A stretch of DNA of 64,000 bases from Euphorbia lathyris. Lineage: Eukaryota; Streptophyta; Magnoliopsida; Malpighiales; Euphorbiaceae. Position numbers and translations under genes: made by a program. Positions 21,901 through 32,487 of this stretch are shown in pieces. The stretch's first letter is position 1; each line of letters begins with the position of its first letter. The notes under the pieces were generated by a model that worked only from the letters and a program-made list of their open reading frames with translations, was not told the origin of the DNA and made no database searches. The stretch spans positions 86,238,104 to 86,302,103 of the forward strand of contig NC_088910.1 in the NCBI RefSeq assembly GCF_963576675.1, written 5' to 3'.

Positions 21901-23089
21901 TTAATATTAGAGGTGTGAAGATTAGTAATCAGGAGGAGGATAAGGACAGACACTGCTGGGCCTTGACTAATAATGGTTCTTATTCTTGCAAATCGGCCTA
22001 TGAAGCTTTTACCCCTAATAGGGCTGATCCTCCCTTGGAAATTTGGAAGTCCATTTGGGCCCTCAAAGTCCCCTACCGCATTAGGAGTTTCCTATGACTG
22101 GGAGTCAAAGACAGGCTCCTCACGAATGCAGATAGACACAGAAGGCACTTGGCTGTATCTGGTGCCTGTAGCAGATGCAGCGGCCATGTGGAAACCTTGT
22201 GCCATGCTTTGAGGGATTGCCCGAATAGTAGAAAGGTTTGGGAAGGGGTCCTTCCTCACCACATCCTTCCTTCCTTTATGGGGTTCTCTGATATTGACTG
22301 GTTCTCTGAAGGCGTTAATGGGAATTTATTGGCCAGTATGGAGCACGGGGCTATTCTCTTCGCTATTATTTGTCACCAAATGTGGAAATGGAGGAATGAA
22401 GAGTTATTTGCTGAGAAGACTGTCTTTATTCCTGACCTCCGGTTTTACTTCTCGAAAAAACTCACTGTTATTACAAAGAGTTTTGAAGGAGAGCCCCTGG
22501 TTCACCCCTCCCCGGTTAAAGAGGTCCAGTTAGTTGGTTGGAGGAAGCCCAGGGAAGGGGTTGTCAAGTTGAATACGGATGGCTCCTGCCTTAGTAATGG
22601 TAGAATTGCTGCTGGTGGAGTTCTTCGGGATGCTGGTGGCGCCTGGCTGGCTGGGTTTACCCATAACTTAGGTACGGGCTCCTCCTTTACTGCGGAGCTC
22701 TGGGGGATCTTGTCTGGCATTAAACTCGCCATTCGCATGGGTGTTAAAAGACTTTCGGTGGAGTCTGACAATTTGGAGGCTATCAACAGGATTTCGGATA
22801 GACAGGTTGTTTGTCTTAAGAGTCAGAATCTCATTAAAGCCATCTTGAGGCTTCGTCCTGCCTTCGATTCTCTTACCTTCTCCCATATTTATAGGGAGCA
22901 AAACCGCGTGGCGGATCGCTTGGCAGCTGCTGGGCATGGGGGGATGTTAGGTGTTTCTACCCTTTCCGTTCCTCCTTCTTTTCTGTTACCTTCTCTTCTT
23001 GAGGATAGGATTGGGGTCAGTCTTCCTAGACTGATCCCGGGTTAGGTTTTTGTTTGTTTGTTTTTTTCTTCCCTTCTTACCAAAAAAAA
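17028..23089 (+). mobile_element. L1-type LINE copy 1, 5'-truncated
   Basis: Nearly the same sequence as the minus-strand copy at 36231-42759, but starting about 40 codons into ORF1. It ends in CTTACC followed by eight A. 5' truncation is typical of target-primed reverse transcription. I did not find a clean target-site duplication. Confidence 0.92.
18946..23045 (+). pseudogene. L1 ORF2: endonuclease, RT, zf-RVT, RNase H; three stops and a frameshift
   Basis: Starts 33 bases after ORF1. Endonuclease motifs: MDFFIWNVRGAAS, LLETKVSG, VAGDFNDIALL. RT motifs: APGIDGIPASF, LIPKVAKPSS, ALKLDLEKAY, GIRQGDPMSPFLF and the catalytic LLFADDVMLF near 20975. Zinc-binding CSRCSGHVETLCH near 22170 is followed by an RNase H domain LNTDGSCLSNGRIAAGG (near 22570) to about 22900. 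Breaks: TAG 19159-19161, a 1-base loss in an A run near 19496, TAG 21819-21821 and TGA 22095-22097. The three stops are TGG in the sister copy. Confidence 0.93.
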
Positions 23090-23342
23090 TGTAGTTTTAT
23101 TTTAGTTTATAAAAAAGTTTTATTTTAACTAATTAATGTCAAATATTTTTATATTAACTAATAATATCAAATATTTTTTTCCAAAAAAAATATATCACAT
23201 ATTTTTAATATAAAAAGTTCAGTTTCTTATTTAACAAATTACAATTTACTTGAAAATAAATTATACAATTTTTGTATCTTAAAATGTTTTGGATATTTCA
23301 AATAACGGTTATAAATACATTGATTAATATAATTAATGTATA
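23090..23342. other. AT-rich non-coding DNA
   Basis: No gene or clear element; TTTTAACTAATTAATGTCAA-like words recur. Confidence 0.5.
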
Positions 23343-23352
23343 AATAATTTAA

Positions 23353-23503
23353 GGTGTCCGCTATAGTTACTTTGTTTTTTAGAAAGTACCGTTACTTGGT
23401 GTGTTTTCACACCATTGGATTAATTTTATGCTTCATCATCCAATGGTGAAAACACACCAAGTAACGGTACTTTGTAAAAAACAAAGTAACCATAGCGGGC
23501 ACC
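23353..23503. mobile_element. Foldback MITE, MULE-type (151 bp), copy A
   Basis: Nearly the whole element is an inverted repeat: GGTGTCCGCTATAGTTAC at the left pairs with GTAACCATAGCGGGCACC at the right, with a CCATTGGAT/ATCCAATGG core. Flanked by the direct repeat AATAATTTAA (23343-23352 and 23504-23513). A related copy lies at 43228-43386. Confidence 0.85.
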
Positions 23504-23513
23504 AATAATTTAA

Positions 23514-24600
23514 CTGATAATTTTGGGATAAGTATATTTAAAAAAAAATATAATTTAAATTGTATATCATAACGACAATGAACTCTGTCGTAATGTTGTG
23601 GCAAATAATTTGACGTAACTGGGGCAGCTTTTACTAAATTATCCTTTCAAAATCATAAAGATTGTATGGGTAGAATGGTCTAACCGTGTTTATATTTATG
23701 TCTGATGTGGTTGAATCCTGTAAGTTCATTTAGAAATCTGCAATTGTATAGAAACAAAGGCAAATGGTATCATTTGGTTAACCCACTCGATGTCTAAGTT
23801 AACTTGAGGTAAGATTTGAGGATGAAAACAATGGTAAATCAAAACTAAGATGGTAGTGTATTTTTAGTTGAACTTACTCTATTTATACAGTGATTTAGTT
23901 CTAGAAGATGATTATGAGTTTAGGTGAAGAATGTGCTACATGTCACCTATTGATGGGTGAATGTGTGTTCGGATATCGGGGTCTGATATCTCGTAAGACT
24001 ATTAGACGCGTGATTCATGGGATCGAACATGATTGATGCAACAGGTGGATCCTTGATTGGATCTTTCGAAACTTTTCGAGCCAATGCCTTTCATACGGAG
24101 TTGTATTCATCAATTTTGTTATGGTGACACCATATGTTCTCTTTTCCGGGGTGATGGTTTGGCTTTCGCAAATACCATGCAACGAGTTTATATTCGCCTG
24201 GTATCATATGTTCCTCCGGATCTAATTTACCGTTCTTTAGGATGAGAAAGTATAGACTATGGGAGACGTTGTATTTGTCGATTCCTGATAAGTTGAAGGT
24301 GGGGATTTGGATCTTAATAATTTTGGGCTTTTTCGAGAAATAAGAGACTGATAAGGATGTTATTCAAGCTCATGATGGTTGACGTTCCTGTCGTTTGGTG
24401 TGCTCATAAATGCAATTGTCTGATCACGTTTTTCTGTGCTTTGGACATCTTTTGAGTTGATGGCGGTTCGTTTTTATTTGCCACGTCTCGTGATTTTGCA
24501 TTTTTGGAAGGGGCATATACCAGGAGCAATTAATGCTCTCTAATCATTACTTGTTAATTAGTATTGATGACGCCCGTCCCTTCATTTGCTTCTAGGGCAG
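23514..24600. other. Non-coding, probably decayed retroelement sequence
   Basis: No sustained reading frame. TCGATGTCTAAGTTA near 23790 is shared with 31000, followed in both by a CTATTTATA word, suggesting related LTR or leader fragments. Confidence 0.35.
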
Positions 24601-24608
24601 TATAAAAG
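24601..24608 (+). promoter_or_regulatory. TATA box upstream of the relic ORF at 24750
   Basis: TATAAAAG, about 150 bases before the ATG. A possible leader intron (donor near 24710, acceptor TTTTCTAG at 24739-24746) lies between them. Confidence 0.4.
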
Positions 24609-24749
24609 GAGGAATGTGTTAGATTAGTTTCTTTCGCTCCTTGTTCATCTGCTATGCATGCTTGCTCCTTCTTGTCATTCTGCTTTCTGGCGATTTCCTT
24701 TTAAGTGTAAGTAATTTTAATTTTTTTCTTTTCCATTTCTTTTCTAGTT

Positions 24750-25400
24750 ATGGCTCTTAAGAAACAGAACCCTAAGAAGTCTTCTAAGGCTAATAAATAA
24801 GCTATGAAGAAGGTAGTTGATAACGGAAAGAAAACTTATTCTCAGGCTGACGAGCACCCTTGCTCCTTGACCGTCGAAAGATTGCGGTCACTTCTTGAAG
24901 AGCATCCTGGTTTACAGAGGATGCATGTGTGCCTCCCCTCCTCCACTTGCTGGTTGAACACGGATCATCATAGTTTTTTTGGGTATGAGCAACATTGTAG
25001 AAATTCTTTAACAATTTTCGTTTTGTCCTTGTAGATTTTTCCCAATTCTTGGATGGAACTTTTGGCCTTTGAGAAAATTGCTAATGATATGGGCATTGAA
25101 CTAAATGGGACTATCTTCTGCCGTCTCTAGAGGTCCAAATTGAGAGTGGTAGATGAACTTATTATTTGGAATATACCTAAAGGGAGGAGCAGTTTCTTGT
25201 CCAAGAAGAAGGATAATTTTAAATGTTTCAAGTTGAAGTGGTTTTTGGTTCGTCCCAGTAAGGATGATGCAAATAGTCCTTATTTTGATGGTTTCCCATT
25301 CTGAGTAGATTGGAATCTGACGCCCAAGATTGAAATGGGCGGAGAGAAGAAAAGGAGCTGATTGAAGCTGAGCACATGGTTGTGGCTTAGGTTATTGAGT
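24750..25400 (+). pseudogene. Relic of a retroelement-associated ORF (weakly PF04195-like), two exons
   Basis: ATG 24750 (MALKKQNPKKSSK) with TAA at 24798-24800, then SLTVERLRSLLEEHPG. The frame is lost around a T run at 24973-24980 next to a GTATGAG donor; an acceptor TTGTAG precedes 25035. The second part reads FPNSWMELLAFEKIANDMG and, after two stops (near 25128 and 25302), WFLVRPSKDDANSPYFDGF. The pattern of a PNSW-type box followed by a WFLV box is like the ORF carried by Gypsy elements. No known activity. Confidence 0.4.
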
Positions 25401-25950
25401 TTGATCTCGATTGGAAGTGTGCGGTCATGATTGAGATGTTCTGGAGTGATATGTTCTGTGTCATAAGCGGCTCAGACAGGGTGCTTTATGCCATACACAC
25501 AGACGAGTATGGTGATCTTCAAGGTGAATTTCTTGTTTTTATTCCTTTTGCAATGCATGTGTCTATCATATCTAACTCAACTATTCATGCTCGAAGGTCT
25601 TGACTCGATAAAAAGATCGCACCTTAATAGTAACCTATATTTAACCCTTTGCAAATGGTCACACCTTAAAAGCCATCAAATCTCTGGAAGCAAGAAAAGT
25701 AAACGATGGAATTATTCAGGTGAGTGCAACAATGAGAATTCAGAGATCTTGTGATGATGGATTAATGAAAGATAATCTTAAAAACCTAGTTTATATTAAA
25801 TATATATAATTATTTTAAAATTATTTTTTACAAATTATATAAATCCAATGCATCAATCCACATGGTATGGCATATACATTTTTTTCCCATATTAAAATTA
25901 GCAACATAGTACAAATTATGTATGTATATTATATACTAATTTGGGGTATA
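25401..25950. other. Non-coding, decayed
   Basis: Short chance frames only; no motif recognised. Confidence 0.4.
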
Positions 25951-25951
25951 A

Positions 25952-26540
25952 CACTACAAGAAATCTATGTATATATGACAATAATTTCATTGTCACCAAA
26001 ATAGTTGTAACAAAAAATTTATCATTTGTTACAATAAATATTTAATTATCACACAAAGTAATTTTGTGACTATTTTAATAAAATTATCACAAATAAATAA
26101 ATGATTTTGTAACAAGAATTTATTAGTTGTAACTAAATTTTTATGTGATAATTAAAATTGTAACGATAAATATAAAATATGTTACAACACATTTAGAATG
26201 GTCACAAAAACTAATTTTGTGACAGTTTAAAAGAAAATGTCACAAATTATTTATTTTAGTTGTGACAACAAAATTTTATTGTAACTGAAATATTTTTGTT
26301 ACAGTTAATAGTTGTAGCTAAAAATTTAAAATACATGACAATATATTTAAAGTTGTCATAAAATTTAATTACATGACAATCATAAAACAATGTAACAAAA
26401 ATATTAATAATTTGTGACAACACGTTTTATTTGTCACTAAAATATTTTAGTTACAATTAATAGTTGTGACTATAAGTTTAAAATATGTGACAATACGTTT
26501 ATAATTGTCACCAAAATACTTTTCACATAAGTTTTGATTT
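25952..26540. mobile_element. CACTA (EnSpm) terminus with sub-terminal repeats
   Basis: CACTACAAGAAAT starts at 25952, the classic CACTA end. For about 570 bases it is followed by many copies, in both orientations, of a short word of the type TTGTGACAAT/ATTGTCACAA spaced about 30-40 bases. Such arrays are transposase-binding sub-terminal repeats. I did not find a matching end (TTTCTTGTAGTG) in the window, so this is an orphan end or a degenerate element. Confidence 0.7.
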
Positions 26541-28837
26541 TATGATAATTGAAATTTATCATAACATTTCATGAGATTTTTTTATTTTTAACTAATATTT
26601 AATTTTAATGAAAATTATACGTAAAAACAAATAGAATTATCACATCAATTTTTAATTATCTAGACTTTTTATTTAGATTTACTATTTTTCTAATTTCTTT
26701 TTTGTTTAGATTTTGGGATAAGGATGAATTTTGACCGTAATTTTTTTAAGACGTACAAATTTAACCTTAACGTTTTTAAGTAAGATCAATTTTAGGTCAT
26801 AAGTTATTGAAATTTTTTAAAAAAATGGTTTGACTCTTATTTCGATGTCATATAAGTCAATCCAAACAAGTTTGTCGATAAATTGAAACAGGTTCATATG
26901 TTTTTTTTGCTATTTGTAACTATATTATCAACGCATTAAACATTTTAGACACTTTAATAAAAAAAATTGTGATTAGTAATTTTAAATAAAATTACAAAAT
27001 GTAATAATATATTTATAGCTGTAAAAAATTATTTTTATGATAGTTAAACTTTTTTATTGTAAGTATTTTGTTAAATATTTTAATTGTGGCTGATATTTTT
27101 AATTTTATAAAATTATACCTAGAAATAAACAAAATTATCCATAAACTTTCAATCTTTTAGTTTTAATTTAATTTTTACTTAATCTTTTTTCTCCTTTTCC
27201 ATTTGAGATACATAAAAAAAATCAAATTGAAACATGTGCCAGTTTTCATTCCATAACAAATTAAAAGATTATTAAAAAAATAAAGTGGAGATATATGGAG
27301 GGAGCAGAAGCGGGAAAAATTCATTTCCCCCCTTTATTGTTTACAACCGTGAAACCATCTAAACACTACACCCACGTCTTACCTTTACTCCTTCTCCAGC
27401 CACGTCTTACCTTTACTCCTTCTCCAGCCACCAACCTACTCTTGCTGCATTGTTCTTTTCTATTTTTCATCTGCTTTCTATACCCATCTCTATGAATTTT
27501 AATTCTAGAGCCACAACTTTTCTCTAAACCCACCATTGTAGCTCCATCAACATCATTGTAGTTTGCTTGCTCATTAGTATGATTGACTTTCAGGTTAGTT
27601 AATTTAAACTTTTTGGGCATTAATTGGGTATTTATAAAATAAGGGTGTTTATTTACTACTATGATATGGGCTTGGTCATCCATGATTACGAGGGTAAGGT
27701 TATGAGTCAGTGGAATTCACTGATTGTGAGGGCTATAAGTGTGTTTTCATGAATCTCGTTTGTAACATGCAGTTTCCTATTGTGTGTTGTAACTAAAAAT
27801 GAAGCCAGAAACCTTAACACCAACACTTGCAATTTTCATTTATGAATTTTAGGTAATTGGGTTGGAGAGATGTGGAAGGTTTACATGCTTCAATTGTCAA
27901 GAGGATATTAAAGGAAAACAACATATTTCATTATCAGAAAGGTACCATTTCCAATTATTGTTATGATTTTACTTAATTGCTATAATGTTTCATTTGCATT
28001 GATTTTTCTAATTTCAGTTGCTAAGTGAAATGAAGAAAAGACTTTGAAATTTGATTCTCTATGCAGGTGAGAATTTGGGAAGGTTTAGGAGAGTCACAAA
28101 TGGAGGAAGAGAGTCACAATTGGAGGAATGAAACTAATTGAAGGAAGATCTACAAGCGCTTTATCAACAACATCATGACCTGTAGCTTCTTTTTAATTTT
28201 TAGGAATAAATTTCTCTTTAAAATTTCTATTTTTCTTTTTCCATTGTATCCTGTATCAACCAAATATCTTTAGTGTTGTTCCTTTCTATCCAAACATTAA
28301 ATGTAATACATTATTTATTCATTTATTTTTTTAAAATTAATTTTTGTCAATATTCTATCGCGAATCCCGTTTGATAGCGTCTCAAACTGGTTTTATCAGC
28401 ATGTAAATTACAACAAACCAATTCAATTCAGATTAGAAATTTAGTTGGTTTCCGGTTGAACCAGCTAGTCCAATCCAAGTTTTATAACATTGATGTGTTG
28501 GATAAATTTTCTTAAGGTTTTTTTTTTTAACTAACCCTTATTAAAAATGACGAATTTTCCATTAATATTTCTTTCCTACTTTTCATACTGAACTATTATA
28601 TAGACCCACCGAAATTAATTCGGCATTCAACATTTTGGATTTGCGGGAGATAAAGGCATCAAATGCCTTTGAATTGTTTCACTTGCAAAATTCCAAAATA
28701 GGAATTTGGTGGCTATTCAATTTTGATGCACTCAATTTCAATTACTTTATTAAGTTTTCTTTATATTTTTTATTTAATAATTTTATTTTGTTTTATTAGT
28801 TGACTTGTGTAAGGTTATTTGAACGTAAATATATTTT
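26541..28837. other. Non-coding region, no gene supported
   Basis: Holds a 28-base perfect tandem duplication (27373-27400 and 27401-27428, CACGTCTTACC type) and a segment at about 26730-26990 that resembles 32500-32690, a dispersed repeat. A CCGGTTGAACC word occurs near 28452. May include internal CACTA sequence. Confidence 0.4.
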
Positions 28838-29248
28838 GGCTCTAGTTGGTAAAAAAAAAAAAAAAAAGATAAAATTATAGATTTAAAACCACTTTAAAAG
28901 TTTTAATTAGTTAAACTTCCAATAGTGGTGTTTAGTGAAGAGTCGTTTAAAAAAGTTTACTGATCTAAAAGGTTAATTTTGAAAAATGTTGGTTTTAAGA
29001 GTTTTTTCAATTAGTTTATTGTTTTAATTTTTTTTGGATGACATTTTTACCCTTAATTACTATCTTTTAACTCCAAATAAATGTTTTACTATGTCTTTTT
29101 TTTTATCATTTTACACAAACATCTATTAGCAATTAGCTAAGTTTTACAAAAAAAGTTTATACAAAAAAACTAGTCAAATTAACTAACTAAAAAGATAATT
29201 AGCTAACAACTAATGTAATCAGCTAACAGTTATTTGTCAAACAGAGCC
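28838..29248. mobile_element. Possible Harbinger/Tourist-like MITE (411 bp)
   Basis: Left end GGCTCTAGTTGGTAAA and right end TTTGTCAAACAGAGCC are imperfect inverted repeats, flanked by TTT on both sides. A run of 17 A lies near the left end. The ends resemble those at 55485-56473. Confidence 0.4.
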
Positions 29249-30149
29249 TTTATGTTTTCTTTATAATGAAAATGCTTATATAATCCATTATGAAAAAAAA
29301 ATATAAATACAACAAGAAAATGGTAAAGAGTAAAACAAAATGTAGACTAAAGCTAATATAAGATTCACGAATAGGAGAAAAAAATTACAAAAAGAAAAAA
29401 AAAACATAAAAGGTACAACTACCATAAAGAAGCTATAAATCATATACTTCTCGTAACTCCAAATCTGCAGAAAAATAGTTGTAATTCAATCTTCATCATT
29501 TAGGATCTTCCAAACATTCGTATTGGAGTCATTTCTTTTGTTGTAATCACGTAGACGTAGTGATCTACAGATGATTTACTGTTTCCACTCTTGCTAAATC
29601 CATAAAAGGTTTAAATGAAAGGATTATAAAAAAAATAGATTCAGTTCAGACGGATAATTAGATTCAATAGGATATAAGTGTAACACCATCACTAGGATCA
29701 CATGATGTCTCACATCAATTACACACGTGCTTACACGTCTCAATCATTTTCATTATAAAATGCTCTCTTTTAGTTTCCATTTTATTCTTAAAATAATTTA
29801 ATTATCATTTACAAATTCATTTGCTACATAGTTATCTTATCTCGATTAACTTGATGTATATCAACTTCAATCAAATATAAAAATTTCTCGTTAAATATAT
29901 ATGTTATCCTTTACATATTATACATAGGAAAAGAGTTTACAATTTACAGTATATGTTTAAGTCATTATCCTACATAAAGGTTTCACAAAATAAAATACAT
30001 TAAAATACTCCAAAGGTTGCTCATGAATAGTCAAGTCTTTGTTTACCATTGCAATCTAAGGTTCGGGAATCATATGACTTGGTTCTGATCTATATCTAAT
30101 TAATACCGACACATGAAATACATAATGTATTAAAGATAATTATGGTGGT
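29249..30149. other. AT-rich non-coding DNA
   Basis: No gene or element recognised. Confidence 0.45.
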
Positions 30150-30900
30150 AAAGCTAACCTGCAAGTCAATGGGCTAACTCTCTCAATGATCTTATAAGAC
30201 CCGATGTATCTTGGACTGAACTTGCCTCTTTTCCCAAAACGAACTATTCCTTTCCATGGTGATATTTTAAAAAATGCTTATATTTCCAACCTTTTCAATT
30301 TCTCTTCTGTACTAATCCACATAAGCCTTTTGGCATTTGTGCAGCTCTTATATAATTTTGTATGACATTGATCTTCTCAAAAGTTTCCTTAACAATCTCA
30401 AGTCCTTCTAATTGCCTCATTCCTTCAACATCCCAACATATAGAGTTTTTAGATGGTCTGCCATATAATGCCTCATAAGGTGCTATGCATATACTCGAAT
30501 GATAACTATTATTATAGGCAAACTCCATAAGCGGCAAATGTATATCCCACTCACATTGGAAATTAAGAACACAAGATCTCATCATATCCTCTAAGGACTG
30601 AATAGTTTTTTCTAATTGTCTACTTGTCTGTGAATGAAAGTTGTATTGAAATATAATTTTGTTCCAAAGGGTTGTTGTAAACTGCCCTAGAATTTAAAAT
30701 CCCGATCTGAAACAATAGATATAGGTACTTTATACAACCTTACAGGTTTTTCCACATAAAGTCTAGCCAATTTATACATTGGGTTTGTCTATTAAAAAGG
30801 AGAAAGTGAGCGAATTTCGTAAATCTATCCAATACTATCCACAAGTACCCTACTCGTTTCCACCCCTAGTCTAAAAATCACATTAATGAACCCCATGCAG
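30150..30900 (-). pseudogene. Ty3/Gypsy integrase relic
   Basis: On the minus strand, pieces in different frames match the integrase core and its C-terminal part in order: a WIVLDRFTKFAHFL-type block near 30830, a SDRD-like block near 30700, LPLMEFAYNNSYHSSI (near 30530, the longest open piece, 30295-30585), APYEALYGRP, and finally [15 protein letters not shown] near 30220, the chromovirus-like C-terminal module. Many stops and shifts; not functional. No LTR assigned with certainty. Confidence 0.8.
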
Positions 30901-30974
30901 CATGCTCCTTAGTCGCTGACTCTAGCGCTTGAGAGAAATCCTCTGATACTTGAACTAAGATAGAAAAAGAATCA

Positions 30975-31440
30975 AGGGGAGGGTGTTGACCGACAATCCA
31001 ACTTCGATGTCTAAGTTAGTAGAGTATATGATGAGACCACTAAGAAAGTTAGAATAAATTACAATAGATATGTGTATGTACCTTGACTATGAAATGACAT
31101 TCTATTTATAGGGAGTTAAAGGGTAAAACCGATAGACGACGTCGATACTCATCTTAGATTCCTTGGAGGACATGTGTTAGCGTCTGACTAGTGGACACGT
31201 TTTAGTTAGTTAATAATATACCAGAATTGGGATGATCCTAGACTTGAATCATGGATCATGATCTGAAAAGGATTTAGAGTGTATCACATTGCTCCACGTA
31301 TCTTCGAAGATGTTTATTCCTTTTTAGTTTGATCCGACGATTTTTCTTACTCTGGACGTCCCGGTTGGCTTAAGATGATGACACATGTATCCTAATATTA
31401 TTCACAAGATATCACTTAATATGTTAATCTAAAAAGGCAT
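30975..31440. other. LTR-like or leader-like fragment next to the Gypsy relic
   Basis: Preceded by the purine run AAGGGGAGGG and starting TGTTGACCGAC. It shares TCGATGTCTAAGTTA with 23790. Could be the LTR of the Gypsy relic, but orientation and right end are unclear. Confidence 0.3.
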
Positions 31441-31826
31441 CAAATATTTAAAAATATTACCATATCCTCCTTTATTTTTAAATATCACTGTTAAATATGT
31501 ACATAGTAAAATTGAATATGATTTGAAAATATGACACGAAATCGATACTAATCCGAGTAAGTTGACATGATTATAACACCGAATTTTTTTGGGGTTACGT
31601 TACATTTAACACTAATCTGATAATTGACACGATACGAATACAATACCAATCCGATAATTGCCGCTCCTACTAGATATTAGAATAGGTAAGGGGGATTAGT
31701 AGCTAATTAACACTGAGGAAAGTGACAAAAAGAGGCATAGTGCAGCTTGGTTGGGTTGGTGAGTTGTTCAAATAATAGATAAAAGAGCCCATATTTAAAG
31801 GCACGACGTGCAGCTTTGAAGACCAT

Positions 31827-31866
31827 AAGGTAAGACCATACATATTAAGGTAAGACCATACATATT
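31827..31866. repeat. 20-base tandem duplication
   Basis: AAGGTAAGACCATACATATT occurs twice head to tail. Confidence 0.8.
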
Positions 31867-31961
31867 GCCACAACATACACGCATCACAACACCTTTGAAC
31901 ACGAAAGCAAACCTAACATCTACACTTGTTAGTTGGTTCGTATCTTACACTTGATAAGTAT

Positions 31962-32477
31962 GGGTAAATTACACCCATGGCCACTGAACTTTATCCGTTT
32001 TCACATTATGGCCACTCAACTTCATTTCTTCCCGATATGACCACTGAACTTTACACTTTTTAACATCGGTGACCACTTAACGCCTCAAAACGACCATTGA
32101 CAGCTAAAAATAAAAATTCCAAAGCGTTAATGATATTCTAAGGAACTTTAATTCTTGAAAAATTTCGTTTTGTGGTCATTTAGGTGTTGTTTAGTTAGGA
32201 GAGAGAAAGTGAATTTTTAGAGAGAGAAAGCTCCAAAAAATGTGATTTTCGAAAATAAAAAAATGTGGTTTCATAGTAAATGTCGTTCTGAACAACTTTA
32301 ATTCTCGAATATTTTCATTTTGAAGTCGTTAACGGTCATTCCGAGAAATTGGTTAAAATTGAGTGGCCACCGGTGTTAAAAAGTGTAAAGTTCAGTGGCC
32401 ATACCAGGAAGAAATGAAGTTGAGTGGCCATAATGTGAAAATAGGTAAAGTTCAGTGGCCATGGATGTAATTTACCC
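31962..32477. mobile_element. Foldback MITE, MULE-type (516 bp)
   Basis: Starts GGGTAAATTACACCCATGG and ends GTAATTTACCC, with inverted repeat arms of roughly 130 bases carrying the word TGGCCACT several times. Flanked by a perfect 10-base direct repeat TGATAAGTAT (31952-31961 and 32478-32487). No coding content. Confidence 0.9.
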
Positions 32478-32487
32478 TGATAAGTAT

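Noticed and set aside
17010..23110. Target-site duplication of L1 copy 1
   Set aside because: Candidates such as AATGTGTAAT and TTAATG do not give a clean repeat at both borders.
26000..26540. CRISPR-like array or satellite
   Set aside because: Repeats are short, in both orientations, unevenly spaced and next to a CACTA terminus.
27295..28140. Possible short gene (CT-rich leader, ATG near 27295, GT/AG signals)
   Set aside because: Longest frame is 66 codons, low complexity, no recognisable domain and no consistent splicing model.
30150..30900. Endogenous pararetrovirus integrant
   Set aside because: The sequence is integrase with a Gypsy C-terminal module; pararetroviruses lack integrase. 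No movement protein or coat motifs were seen anywhere in the window.
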